This document shows positions 14,441 to 22,990 of a DNA stretch of 38,914 bases, in pieces (within the stretch, counting starts at the first letter, position 1; every line of letters starts with the position of its first letter). The stretch is taken from NCBI GenBank assembly GCA_902779765.1, contig CACZCQ010000017.1, positions 1-38,914 on the forward strand, written 5' to 3'. The position numbers and the translations under genes are program-made. This DNA is from an uncultured Bacteroidia bacterium. Lineage in GTDB: Bacteria; Bacteroidota; Bacteroidia; Bacteroidales; UBA932. The notes below the pieces were generated by a model. The model was not told where the DNA came from. It ran no database searches and was given only the letters and a program-made list of their open reading frames with translations.

Positions 14441-15397
14441 ATGCTCAACAGAAGAATCCTGCGGATAAAAGCGTTCAAGGTACTTTTCAGCTACGCCGAG
14501 AATCCTTCAATGACCCTCAAGGAAGCCGAGTCACAGCTCGAGCTTTCATGCGAAGCCACAAGGTCGCTGTATCTCTTCATGCTCGATATCATTCCTTTCC
14601 TTACGGCCGAGGCTGCAACCAGGATAGAGAACGCATCCAGGAAGATCCGGCCTACCGAGGCTGAGAAGAACCCGAACATGAAATTCGTGGCTAACGGAAT
14701 CGCCCCGCTGCTGGAGCAGGATCCTGATTTCCAGAAACTTCTGGCACGCCGCAAGCTTTCCTGGGAGCCCTTCGACGCCTTCATAAGGAATACGTACGAT
14801 TCCATGAGCCGCAAGGATTATTTCCAGGAATACATGGCTTCCCCTGAGCGCTCCATCAAACAGGATGCCGCCCTGTTCACCAGGATGTTCGAGGAAGAAT
14901 TCGTGGATTCCGTGGAACTCGCCGGGATCCTGGAAGACCTTTCCATCTGGTGGAATGATGACCTCGCATATGCCCTTACGGTCTGTTGCGACACCATGAA
15001 GGAACTCTCCAAAGGCAGGAGATGGGAGCTTCCGCCCCTTTACAGGAGCGAGATGAAACCTTCCAAGTCCGTCGACAGCGACAAGGCCTTCGTCACCAAG
15101 CTGCTACGCACCTCGTACACGTGCTATGACAAGTATTTCCCGCTCGTCGCAGCGAGCACTGACCAGTGGACCGAGGACCGTCTCTTCACGACCGACACGG
15201 TACTCATAATCATGGGCCTTGGGGAAGCAAAGGCATTCCCCGAAATGCCGGTCAGGGTGACCATCAACGAGTATGTGGAGATATCGAAGTATTACAGCAC
15301 ACCGAAGAGCAGTTCCTTCGTGAACGGAATCCTGGACAGGCTGATCAAGAAGCTTGTCAGCGAAGGAGAGATTGTAAAGAAGGAGTTTTTTGATTAG
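14441..15397 (+). CDS. nusB: Transcription antitermination factor NusB
   Basis: This 318-residue protein is the extended Bacteroidetes form of NusB, which with NusE/S10 binds boxA RNA and keeps RNA polymerase processive on rRNA operons. The N-terminus MLNRRILRIKAFKVLFSYAENPSMTL is the typical NusB opening. The C-terminal NusB fold is around residues 175-310 (KLLRTSYTCYDKYFPLVAAST, DRLFTTDTVLIIMGLGEAKAFPEMPVRVTINEYVEISKYYS, KSSSFVNGILDRLIKKL). The central insertion makes it about twice the length of the E. coli protein, as is normal in this phylum. It is the first gene of a run ending with glpC. Confidence 0.93.
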   Translation: MLNRRILRIKAFKVLFSYAENPSMTLKEAESQLELSCEATRSLYLFMLDIIPFLTAEAATRIENASRKIRPTEAEKNPNMKFVANGIAPLLEQDPDFQKLLARRKLSWEPFDAFIRNTYDSMSRKDYFQEYMASPERSIKQDAALFTRMFEEEFVDSVELAGILEDLSIWWNDDLAYALTVCCDTMKELSKGRRWELPPLYRSEMKPSKSVDSDKAFVTKLLRTSYTCYDKYFPLVAASTDQWTEDRLFTTDTVLIIMGLGEAKAFPEMPVRVTINEYVEISKYYSTPKSSSFVNGILDRLIKKLVSEGEIVKKEFFD

Positions 15398-15402
15398 ATT
15401 TG
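15395..15402 (+). promoter_or_regulatory. Possible -7 box (TAGATTTG) overlapping the nusB stop
   Basis: TAGATTTG fits TAnnTTTG, includes the nusB stop codon, and lies 22 bases before the yajC ATG at 15425. It may give yajC and the genes behind it an additional internal promoter. Confidence 0.4.
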
Positions 15403-15424
15403 TAGAAACCAATAGTATTTAACG

Positions 15425-15757
15425 ATGAATATCCTTACCATCACACTGCTGCAGGCTTCCGCAGGCAGCGCCCCTGCTGCCGGAGGCGGCAGTATGTTCT
15501 GGATCATGATGATCCTTCTCTTCGTCATCATGTGGGCTTTCATGATCAGGCCGCAGCGCAAGCAGCAGAAAGAACTTGAGAAGTTCCGCAACGAACTGAA
15601 GAGGGGAGACAAGGTGGTTACCGCCGGTGGAATATACGGTACTGTGGACGAAATCAAGGACAGGTCCGTGCTGATCAAGGTCGACGGGGATGTCAAGCTC
15701 AGGGTAGACAAGAATTCCATCGTAAGGGACTATACCGAAGACGCTCCCAAGGCATAG
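15425..15757 (+). CDS. yajC: Preprotein translocase subunit YajC
   Basis: This 110-residue membrane protein is an accessory subunit of the Sec translocon (SecDF-YajC). One transmembrane helix near residues 23-42 (SMFWIMMILLFVIMWAFMI) is followed by the family signature RPQRKQQKELEKFRNELKRGDKVVTAGGIYGTV. The C-terminus VDKNSIVRDYTED completes a normal-length protein. It lies 27 bp after nusB, the usual neighbourhood in Bacteroidetes, and precedes the YbbR-like gene. Confidence 0.95.
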   Translation: MNILTITLLQASAGSAPAAGGGSMFWIMMILLFVIMWAFMIRPQRKQQKELEKFRNELKRGDKVVTAGGIYGTVDEIKDRSVLIKVDGDVKLRVDKNSIVRDYTEDAPKA

Positions 15758-15763
15758 CTCCTC

Positions 15764-15770
15764 AAGGAGG
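15764..15770 (+). promoter_or_regulatory. Strong Shine-Dalgarno site (AAGGAGG)
   Basis: AAGGAGG lies eight bases before the ATG of the YbbR-like gene. It supports that start. It also stands out, because most genes in this window lack a recognisable Shine-Dalgarno sequence, as is usual in Bacteroidetes. Confidence 0.75.
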
Positions 15771-15778
15771 ATCCTGGC

Positions 15779-16765
15779 ATGTGGAAGGACTTGATCCATA
15801 GTCTTCCCGGAAGATTCAGGCTGAAAATCGGCGGGAGGGACATCGGAGTTTTCCTGATGTCTCTCTTGCTGGCTTTCGGAATATGGCTCATCCATAACCT
15901 TTCACTGCTTTATTCCGACACGATGACGGTGCCGGTGATCGCGGAATGCAACCTCGACGGCCATTCCAATGTGTCGTCGAACTCAAGTTCCATAGCGGCG
16001 AGGTGCAGGACCACAGGATTCAACCTCCTCAGGAACAAGCACAAGGCAAAGAAGGAAGCCATCCATATCCGTTTCGATTCCAGGGACATGCACCTGAAGG
16101 AAGGGGAGATGTTCTACATTACATCCGCTGAACTCGGGAACTATGTCTCAGACATTTTTGGCGAGGGTGTGCAGCTCGAGTCATTCCTCTCCGAGACCGT
16201 TCAGTTCCGTTTCCCTTTCGAGAATCACAAGAGGGTTCCCGTGCACGCCGTTTCCGTGGTTTCATTCAAGCCGCAGTATACCGCGATGGCTCCCATCAAG
16301 CTCATACCTGATTCGGTGACCATATACGGTGAGCCATATCATCTTCAGAATGTCGAGGGGGTGTACACGAGGACCATCGACCTGCCCAACCTCAAGTCCA
16401 GCGCGCATGGATCCGTCAAGATCGAGCCCGTGCAGGGTCTGAGGATGTCCGATGTAGAGGTCAACTATTCCCTTGACGTGTCCCGGTTCGTGGAAATATG
16501 TACGGAAGTGAACGTTACCGCGAGGAATGTTCCTCCTGGAGTGAAGCTGTCGGTCTTTCCTTCGACGGCAAAGGTGGTCTACAAATGCTCCTTCCCCCTG
16601 TCGCATGATCCAAGCGACGTGGTCAGTTTCTTCATCGACTATCACGATTTCGAGAAATCGATCGGGGGGCGTTGCATAGCCCAGTCTTCATCCATTCCCG
16701 AAGGTGTCATTGAATATTCGATTGATCCGGAAGTGTTCGATTGCGTGGAGGAGGGAAGGCGATGA
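15779..16765 (+). CDS. YbbR-like domain protein
   Basis: This 328-residue protein is anchored by one N-terminal transmembrane helix near residues 24-45 (DIGVFLMSLLLAFGIWLIHN). The remainder is predicted to lie outside the cytoplasm and holds YbbR-type beta domains (VPVIAECNL..., VPVHAVSVVSFKPQYTAMAPIKLIPDSVTIYGEPYHLQNVEGVYTRTIDL). In Firmicutes YbbR (CdaR) modulates the diadenylate cyclase CdaA; no cyclase gene lies here, so that role is not assumed. It has an unusually clear Shine-Dalgarno site (AAGGAGG at 15764-15770). The stop overlaps the coaE start (ATGA). Confidence 0.8.
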   Translation: MWKDLIHSLPGRFRLKIGGRDIGVFLMSLLLAFGIWLIHNLSLLYSDTMTVPVIAECNLDGHSNVSSNSSSIAARCRTTGFNLLRNKHKAKKEAIHIRFDSRDMHLKEGEMFYITSAELGNYVSDIFGEGVQLESFLSETVQFRFPFENHKRVPVHAVSVVSFKPQYTAMAPIKLIPDSVTIYGEPYHLQNVEGVYTRTIDLPNLKSSAHGSVKIEPVQGLRMSDVEVNYSLDVSRFVEICTEVNVTARNVPPGVKLSVFPSTAKVVYKCSFPLSHDPSDVVSFFIDYHDFEKSIGGRCIAQSSSIPEGVIEYSIDPEVFDCVEEGRR

Positions 16766-17388
16766 AGACGGTTGCGGTAACAGGAGGTATAGGAAGCGGC
16801 AAATCTACGGTTTGCTCCTTCCTTTCTGCCAGGGGGATACCGGTCTATGATACGGATTCCGCCGCAAAGAAACTCTATGTCCGGGACGATTCGCTCCTGG
16901 ACTCGATCGAGGAGGCTTTCGGTTGCAGCATCAGGTTGGCTGACGGCTCACTGGACAAGGTGAAACTCGCTTCCATCATATTCGATTCTCCTGACAGGAT
17001 GCGCACACTCGAAGGTATAGTCCATCCTGCGGTTATGAAGGATTACATCCGTTGGAACGCCATGCAGTCGTCAAGGTTCGAGGACGAAGGCTGCTCGGAG
17101 ACATTCTTCGGCCATTCTCCTTTCTGTGTCATCGAGTCGGCCATAATCCTGAGCAAGCCTGAGTTCCTTCCGCTTCTGGACAAGGCTGTCCTTGTGGATG
17201 CGTCCCTGTCGATCCGTCTCCAGCGTGCCTGCAAAAGGGATGGCGTGGAACCGGAACAGGTCATCAAGCGGATGGCCACACAGAGTTTCGACCTCTCGAA
17301 GGTCGATGCAGTAATACGCAACGAGGGAACTGAAGAAGACCTATCCAAAGAGATTGCGAAGGTCTTCAAGTCTCTCGACCTGGATTAG
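16762..17388 (+). CDS. coaE: Dephospho-CoA kinase
   Basis: This 208-residue enzyme performs the last step of coenzyme A synthesis, phosphorylating dephospho-CoA at the 3'-hydroxyl with ATP. The P-loop GGIGSGKST is at residues 8-16, followed by GIPVYDTDSAAKKLY, a LEGIVHPAVM motif and the lid region RLQRACKRDGVEPEQVIKRM. The start was set at the ATG at 16762, preceded by GGAGGAGGGAAGG, rather than seven codons upstream, because the P-loop then sits at the normal distance. It overlaps the YbbR-like stop by four bases. A 14-residue insertion around CSETFFGHSPFC lengthens the middle slightly. Confidence 0.93.
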   Translation: MKTVAVTGGIGSGKSTVCSFLSARGIPVYDTDSAAKKLYVRDDSLLDSIEEAFGCSIRLADGSLDKVKLASIIFDSPDRMRTLEGIVHPAVMKDYIRWNAMQSSRFEDEGCSETFFGHSPFCVIESAIILSKPEFLPLLDKAVLVDASLSIRLQRACKRDGVEPEQVIKRMATQSFDLSKVDAVIRNEGTEEDLSKEIAKVFKSLDLD

Positions 17389-17414
17389 GAATATAATATC
17401 AAACATAAATTAAT

Positions 17415-17846
17415 ATGGAAACAGATCTTTCAAAAATCCTCTCTATCGCGGGTCAGCACGGGTTGTTCCTGTACCTGGCCCAGGCACGCGGAGGTGCAAT
17501 CGTCGAATCACTCTCAGACAAGAAAAGGATGGTGGCCGGTGCCAAGAACCGTATCACGACCCTGGCTGACATCTCCATCTATACGGAAGAAGGTGAGATC
17601 AAGCTCCGTGAGGTTTTCCTCAAGATGAAGGACGTTCTCGGAGACAAGGCGGCTCCTACAGCAAAGGCCGATCCCGAGGAGCTCAAGGACCTTTTCGCCA
17701 AGGCTGTCCCTGATTATGACGGAGAGCGTTTCTATGTGTCCCACATGAAGAAAGTGGTCGAGTGGTACAACGAACTCAAGGAGTTCGCATCGTTGGAGTT
17801 CACCGACCCGGATGCTGAACAACCCGGGGAAGAAAAGGCTGAATAG
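17415..17846 (+). CDS. DUF5606 family protein
   Basis: This 143-residue soluble protein has the Bacteroidetes-conserved opening LSKILSIAGQHGLFLYLAQARGGAIVESLSDKKRM, followed by ITTLADISIYTEEGEIKLREVF, a linker, and a helical C-terminal half with FYVSHMKKVVEWYNELKEFA. The family is recognised as DUF5606; its function is unknown. The last ten or so residues are acidic. It lies between coaE and rimO, with only 3 bp to rimO. Confidence 0.85.
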   Translation: METDLSKILSIAGQHGLFLYLAQARGGAIVESLSDKKRMVAGAKNRITTLADISIYTEEGEIKLREVFLKMKDVLGDKAAPTAKADPEELKDLFAKAVPDYDGERFYVSHMKKVVEWYNELKEFASLEFTDPDAEQPGEEKAE

Positions 17847-17849
17847 TTA

Positions 17850-19157
17850 GTGAAGTCACTGCAAGTCATAACGTTAGGCTGTTCCAAGAACACCGTCGAC
17901 ACCGAGCGTCTGCTGGCGAGGCTTGAAGGAGTGTATACCATCATCCCGGAAGGCACGCCCGGCCCTGTCGACGTACTGCTTGTGAATACATGCGGTTTCA
18001 TCGGGGACGCCAAGGAGGAATCGATCCAGGCCGTCCTGTCAGCCGCGGAGCGGAAAAAGGCCGGAGAGATCGGCAGGCTGGTCGTTTTCGGCTGCCTTTC
18101 GCAGAGGTATATGTCGCAGCTTCCCGGACTTATTCCGGAAGTGGATTCCTGGTTCGGTGCAAGGGAACAGGACTCACTGGTCGCTTCTCTTGGAGGACGC
18201 CCGGCATCTCCTTCCGGCAGGTTCCGCACGGACGGCCACGCATATGCCTACCTGAAGATATCCGAAGGTTGTGACCGCAGGTGTTCATATTGTGCCATCC
18301 CGGGAATACGCGGGCCGCACCGGTCCGTCCCCATCGAGGACCTGGTAGAGGAAGCGCGTGCCTTGGCCCTTTCCGGAGTCAGGGAGTTGATACTCATAGC
18401 CCAGGATACGACTTTCTATGGGCTCGATATCTATCACAAGCGGGAGCTCGCCAGGCTCATCCGCAGCCTTTCGGGAATAGAAGGTATCGAATGGATACGG
18501 ATCCACTATTCCTATCCTGCCGATTTCCCCGAGGATGTACTGGACGAGATGGCGAATAATCCCAAGGTGTGCAAATATCTTGACATCCCGCTCCAGCACA
18601 TTTCCGACAAGGTCCTTGACAAGATGCACCGTCATGTCGACGGAGCCTGGACCAGGGAGCTGGTAAGGAAACTCCGGGAGAAGGTACCGGGAGTCGTCCT
18701 GAGGACTACGATGATAGTCGGTCATCCCGGGGAGGGCAAGAGGGATTTCGAGGAGTTGCTTGAATTCGTCCGTGAAGCCCGTTTCGAGCGGCTGGGCGCG
18801 TTCATGTATTCAGAGGAAGAAGGTACGTTCGGAGCTCTCAATTACAGGGACAGGATTCCTCGTCACGAAAAGCAGAGGAGGCTCTCTGAACTCATGCATC
18901 TGCAGGGAGAGATATCCCTTGCGTATAACGAATCCAGGGTCGCCACCACTGAAAGGGTATTGGTAGATGATTATGCCGACGGCGTCCTGGTATGCAGGAG
19001 CCAGGGCGAGAGTCCTGAGGTAGACGGTGAGATAATCGTACGATATGAGCCGTCTTTCTTCGGAGGTTTGACGCCGGAAATGCTTCTCGGCAAGTTTCTT
19101 GAAGTTAAGATTACGGGTGCCGATGAATATGACCTCATCGCTGAACCCGTTAAATGA
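17850..19157 (+). CDS. rimO: Ribosomal protein S12 methylthiotransferase RimO
   Basis: This is a 435-residue radical-SAM methylthiotransferase that adds a methylthio group to the conserved aspartate of ribosomal protein S12. The N-terminal domain carries the second iron-sulfur cluster on C11 (TLGCSKN), C48 (NTCGF) and C82 (FGCLSQ). The radical-SAM cluster is on C141, C145 and C148 (CDRRCSYC). A C-terminal TRAM domain closes the protein. The motif GCSKNxVD distinguishes RimO from the tRNA enzyme MiaB. Translation begins at a GTG three bases after the DUF5606 stop. Confidence 0.96.
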   Translation: MKSLQVITLGCSKNTVDTERLLARLEGVYTIIPEGTPGPVDVLLVNTCGFIGDAKEESIQAVLSAAERKKAGEIGRLVVFGCLSQRYMSQLPGLIPEVDSWFGAREQDSLVASLGGRPASPSGRFRTDGHAYAYLKISEGCDRRCSYCAIPGIRGPHRSVPIEDLVEEARALALSGVRELILIAQDTTFYGLDIYHKRELARLIRSLSGIEGIEWIRIHYSYPADFPEDVLDEMANNPKVCKYLDIPLQHISDKVLDKMHRHVDGAWTRELVRKLREKVPGVVLRTTMIVGHPGEGKRDFEELLEFVREARFERLGAFMYSEEEGTFGALNYRDRIPRHEKQRRLSELMHLQGEISLAYNESRVATTERVLVDDYADGVLVCRSQGESPEVDGEIIVRYEPSFFGGLTPEMLLGKFLEVKITGADEYDLIAEPVK

Positions 19158-19166
19158 GATAAACAA

Positions 19167-20123
19167 ATGAAAAGAACTTCGCTTAAAGGAATTGCGTTGG
19201 TGTCGGTACTGCTGGCACTGGCGTCTTGTGCCCCTCAGGCTTTCATCATCAGGCCTGAGATGAGGGGCGCTTCTAAGTCCGGCCTCAATCTGGGCGGGAA
19301 ATCCATGGCCGTAGTATACATTACGGGCAACGACGATAATTGCAATGCATTCAATGCATCCGCCGCTTCCGGATTCGCTTCCCGGCTTGAGGAAGATTAT
19401 TTCGGAGGAAACCAGGAGATAGAATTGTTCAAGATGCCTGCGGTGCCCGGTGCTGACTATTCTGCCAAGGATACTCTGGTGAATCTCGTACTGGAGTCCG
19501 GCAAGGATGTGGTGTTCCTGTTCGACATCCCCGAACTCGGGGCTCCCATCGTGGGGAATCCCACGACCACGGTATCCAGGAAGCCTTCTCCGGATTCCGC
19601 ATATACGACGAGTGTCGCCATGAACTTTTCCACCAAGGTCTATGTCTATGATTCCATGAACAAGGACGACAAGGTCCTGGGTTACACAGGAAGCAAATCC
19701 CTGTCCACGGATGTGTTGCACGGCAGGGATGCGGACAAGCAGAAGATTGCCATGGCCTCCCTCAAGAGCATTCCGAAGATGGCCGAGAAGGCAGGCTCCC
19801 TGGCAGCCAATACTTTCACTTCCACCTGGACCCAGGACAGTTTTATGGTCATCTACTATGACGGAGCCGAAAGGGCTTGGAACGATGCCGCCAGCCATGC
19901 TTATTCATTCGAGTGGGACAAGGCTATCGAGAAGTGGCTGACCCTGGTCGGAAACAAGAGTGCCGAGAAGAGGGCGTGCGCAGCATACGATATCGCTTTG
20001 GGATGCTTCATGTCCGGACAACCTGACCTGGCCATAGAATGGCTCGACCGCTCCGATAAGGAGATGCCTATCAATATCGCAAGAGACCTGAGGAAGAAGA
20101 TAAAGCAGTATACCGGACGCTGA
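19167..20123 (+). CDS. Lipoprotein, possibly DUF6340 family
   Basis: This 318-residue protein has a lipoprotein signal (lipobox LASC, Cys near residue 21). The first two thirds form a mixed domain (SMAVVYITGNDDN, DVVFLFDIPELGAP, MNFSTKVYVYDSMNKDD). The last hundred residues look like tetratricopeptide-type helices (WNDAASHAYSFEWDKAIEKW, RACAAYDIALGCFMSGQPDLA). It resembles Bacteroidetes lipoproteins catalogued as DUF6340, recalled with moderate confidence. The function is unknown. Its stop shares one base with the glpA start, so it is translated next to the glycerol-3-phosphate dehydrogenase genes. Confidence 0.75.
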   Translation: MKRTSLKGIALVSVLLALASCAPQAFIIRPEMRGASKSGLNLGGKSMAVVYITGNDDNCNAFNASAASGFASRLEEDYFGGNQEIELFKMPAVPGADYSAKDTLVNLVLESGKDVVFLFDIPELGAPIVGNPTTTVSRKPSPDSAYTTSVAMNFSTKVYVYDSMNKDDKVLGYTGSKSLSTDVLHGRDADKQKIAMASLKSIPKMAEKAGSLAANTFTSTWTQDSFMVIYYDGAERAWNDAASHAYSFEWDKAIEKWLTLVGNKSAEKRACAAYDIALGCFMSGQPDLAIEWLDRSDKEMPINIARDLRKKIKQYTGR

Positions 20124-21721
20124 TGGAAGAATTCGATGTCATCATAGTCGGCGGTGGGATCACCGGCGCAGGGACTGCAAGGGATTGTGCCTTGAGAGGG
20201 CTCAGGGTGCTGCTGATCGAACGCCATGACATCGCTACCGGTGCGACCGGAAGGAATCACGGCCTCCTCCACAGCGGTGCCCGCTATGCAGTGACCGACA
20301 GGGAATCCGCTTCCGAGTGCATAAAGGAGAATATGATCCTGAAGAAGATCGCACGCCATTGCGTGGACGAGACTTCAGGATTGTTCATCACGTTGCCTGA
20401 GGATGACCTGGGCTACCAGTCGACATTCGTCAAGGCCTGCAACGCGGCCGGTATCAAGGCCGAGGTTATGGATCCCAAGGAGGCCATCAGGCTCGAACCG
20501 TCCGTCAATCCTTCAATCATAGGCGCGGTGCGGGTGCCCGACGGCTCTGTCGACCCGTTCAGGCTTTGTGCGGCCAACATGGTAGACGCCAAACTGCACG
20601 GAGCCAAGGTGCTGGTTTATTCAGAAGTGGTTTCCTTCATAAAGGATGGTGATACCGTAAAGGGTGTCAAGGTCCTGGACCACAAGACCGGTCTCGTGTC
20701 GGATTATTATGCTCCCGTGACTGTCAATGCCGGTGGAATATGGGGCCATAACATCGCTTTGATGGCAGGCGCCAATGTCGGAATGTTCCCGGCCAAGGGA
20801 GCCTTGCTCATATTCGCACACAGGGTCAACGGCGTCGTCATAAACCGCTGCCGTAAGCCTGCCAATGCCGATATCCTCGTCCCGGGGGACACCGTCTGTA
20901 TCATCGGAACGACATCTACCAAGGTACCTTACGAGGAATGCGACCATATAGCTGTCACCCCTGACGAAGTTGACCTCCTGCTTGCGGAGGGCGCCAAACT
21001 GGCTCCTTGCCTGGCAGAGACCAGGATCCTGAGGGCATATGCCGGTGTGAGGCCTCTGGTTTCCGCTGACAACGATCCTTCCGGCAGGAATATCAGCAGG
21101 GGAATAGTCTGCTTGGACCATGAAACCCGCGACGGAATCAAGGGCTTCGTGACAATCACGGGCGGCAAGCTCATGACATACAGGCTTATGGCGGAGATGG
21201 CCACGGATGCCGTGTGCCGCAAGCTTGGCCTTGAAGCGGCGTGCACAACCGCTTCCACTCCCTTGCCGGGTTCTGAGCCGGGTGGTCTGGAAAAGATCGC
21301 AAGGAAGATATGGGAAATGCCGACGACAGCCCAAAAAGCCTCCGTAGGACGTTTCGGCTCCCGTGCCGCCGAATTGGATTTCGACGATGACAAGGGGAGC
21401 CTGGTCTGCGAGTGCGAGCAGGTTTCGATGGGAGAAGTCGACGCAGCCATTGCCAACCTTGAAGTCAACAACCTCGTAGACCTGCGACGCAGGACCCGTT
21501 TCGGCATGGGGACATGCCAGGGTGAGCTTTGCGCCTGCAGGGCTGCCGGAAGGCTGGCGAGGGCCCAGGACTGTGTTTCCAAGGCTCGTGGCGACCTGAA
21601 GTCTTTCATCGGGGAAAGGTGGAAAGGAATGTACCCCGTGGCGTGGGGTGAGACCCTCCGTGAGAGTTCCTATACACAATGGGTATATAATGAAGTCCTT
21701 GGCCTGAATGAAGAGATATGA
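20123..21721 (+). CDS. glpA: Anaerobic glycerol-3-phosphate dehydrogenase subunit A
   Basis: This is the 532-residue catalytic FAD subunit that oxidises sn-glycerol 3-phosphate to dihydroxyacetone phosphate. The N-terminal dinucleotide site VIIVGGGITGAGTARD is at about residues 6-21, followed by GATGRNHGLLHSGARYA, a typical GlpA/GlpD segment. The C-terminal BFD-like [2Fe-2S] domain has cysteines in VCECEQVS and GTCQGELCACRA. It is the first of glpABC, with overlapping or 4-bp junctions. No glpK or glpF lies nearby, so glycerol 3-phosphate may come from elsewhere, for example phospholipid breakdown; that is inference. Confidence 0.95.
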   Translation: MEEFDVIIVGGGITGAGTARDCALRGLRVLLIERHDIATGATGRNHGLLHSGARYAVTDRESASECIKENMILKKIARHCVDETSGLFITLPEDDLGYQSTFVKACNAAGIKAEVMDPKEAIRLEPSVNPSIIGAVRVPDGSVDPFRLCAANMVDAKLHGAKVLVYSEVVSFIKDGDTVKGVKVLDHKTGLVSDYYAPVTVNAGGIWGHNIALMAGANVGMFPAKGALLIFAHRVNGVVINRCRKPANADILVPGDTVCIIGTTSTKVPYEECDHIAVTPDEVDLLLAEGAKLAPCLAETRILRAYAGVRPLVSADNDPSGRNISRGIVCLDHETRDGIKGFVTITGGKLMTYRLMAEMATDAVCRKLGLEAACTTASTPLPGSEPGGLEKIARKIWEMPTTAQKASVGRFGSRAAELDFDDDKGSLVCECEQVSMGEVDAAIANLEVNNLVDLRRRTRFGMGTCQGELCACRAAGRLARAQDCVSKARGDLKSFIGERWKGMYPVAWGETLRESSYTQWVYNEVLGLNEEI

Positions 21722-22986
21722 AATTTGATACCATCATAGTAGGAGGAGGTCTTTCTTCCCTTGTCTGCGGAATCAGGCTGCAGCAGGGCGGCAGGAAATG
21801 CCTTATCGTTTCGGCAGGCCAGAATTCCCTGCATTTCTCTTCAGGCACGTTCGGCCTGTTGGGCAAGCTTCCGGACGGAACCGATGTACCGGAACCTCTT
21901 AAGGTAATGTTCTCGCTTCCGGCTTCCCATCCGTATTCGAAGATGGGGACCGACAAGGTGGCTGAATACGTGGCCGCAGTGCCCGGGTTCTTCGCCGGTT
22001 GCGGAATAGGGCTTCATCAGGCAGGCGGGGATCAGGACAGCCAGTTCCCCAGGAACGGTTACCGCCTGACTCCAATGGGAACCCTGAAGCCTGCATGGCT
22101 GGCGATGGAGGATATCGACCTGCTGTCCACCAAGGATGAATCCCTTGGAAAGGAAGCCTTGATCGTCAATTTCGCAGGCTTCCTGGATTTCAATTCCCGC
22201 TTCATCGCAGAAGGTCTTGAAAAGAGGGGGACAGCATGCAGGATTTCCGCCGTGCAGGTCAAGGAAGTGGAGAATCTGAGGAAGAATCCCACTGAGATGA
22301 GATCCGTGGGAATCGCACGCCTGATGGATCGTGAAGAGAACTGGAAAGAGTTCGGCCATCTCGTGCAGGGCCTTGTCAAGGGTGCAGACCTTGTGGTGCT
22401 TCCCGATGTTTTCGGCCTTGCCGACCATGTCATCGTCCGCTGGTTGCGTGAAATGATTCCCGCCAGGGTGATGTTCGTGGGGACAATGCCTCCGTCCGTT
22501 CCCGGAATCAGGGCCCAGATGCTCTTGAAGAAGGCTTTCGAGGCGGCTGGCGGGACATTCCTGGCAGGTGATGTCGCAATGGATCCTGTTTTTGACGGGG
22601 ATAGGGTTGCAAGTATCAGGACAGCCAACCTGGGTTCGATAAGCCTGGAAGCTGATTGCTTCGTGCTTGCCAGCGGCAATCTGTTCGGAAAGGGCCTTGA
22701 GGCTACTCCGGACGGGATTTTCGAGCCGGTCTTCGGAATAGATGTCGATTTCCCCGAGGACAGGAATGAATGGTGCAATCCGGATTTCTTCGGAAAGCAG
22801 AATTATGCCGGTTACGGAGTCAGGACTGACGATTCCTTCCGGGCTGAGAAGGATGGCCGGGTATTGGAAAACCTCTATGTGATCGGTTCCGAAATCGGCG
22901 GTTGCAATCCTCTTTATGAGGGAAGCGGGGCGGGAATAGCCATTCTCACCGCTATGGATGTGGCCGGAAGTATCTTAGCGTCATAG
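21718..22986 (+). CDS. glpB: Anaerobic glycerol-3-phosphate dehydrogenase subunit B
   Basis: This 422-residue flavoprotein subunit partners GlpA and passes electrons to GlpC. The dinucleotide-binding motif TIIVGGGLSSLVCGIRL is at about residues 5-21, and a second flavin-contact segment, VIGSEIGGCNPLYEGSGAGIAILTA, lies near the C-terminus. The length is close to that of characterised GlpB proteins. It overlaps the glpA stop by four bases (ATGA) and is followed 4 bp later by glpC. Confidence 0.93.
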   Translation: MKFDTIIVGGGLSSLVCGIRLQQGGRKCLIVSAGQNSLHFSSGTFGLLGKLPDGTDVPEPLKVMFSLPASHPYSKMGTDKVAEYVAAVPGFFAGCGIGLHQAGGDQDSQFPRNGYRLTPMGTLKPAWLAMEDIDLLSTKDESLGKEALIVNFAGFLDFNSRFIAEGLEKRGTACRISAVQVKEVENLRKNPTEMRSVGIARLMDREENWKEFGHLVQGLVKGADLVVLPDVFGLADHVIVRWLREMIPARVMFVGTMPPSVPGIRAQMLLKKAFEAAGGTFLAGDVAMDPVFDGDRVASIRTANLGSISLEADCFVLASGNLFGKGLEATPDGIFEPVFGIDVDFPEDRNEWCNPDFFGKQNYAGYGVRTDDSFRAEKDGRVLENLYVIGSEIGGCNPLYEGSGAGIAILTAMDVAGSILAS

Positions 22987-22990
22987 GATT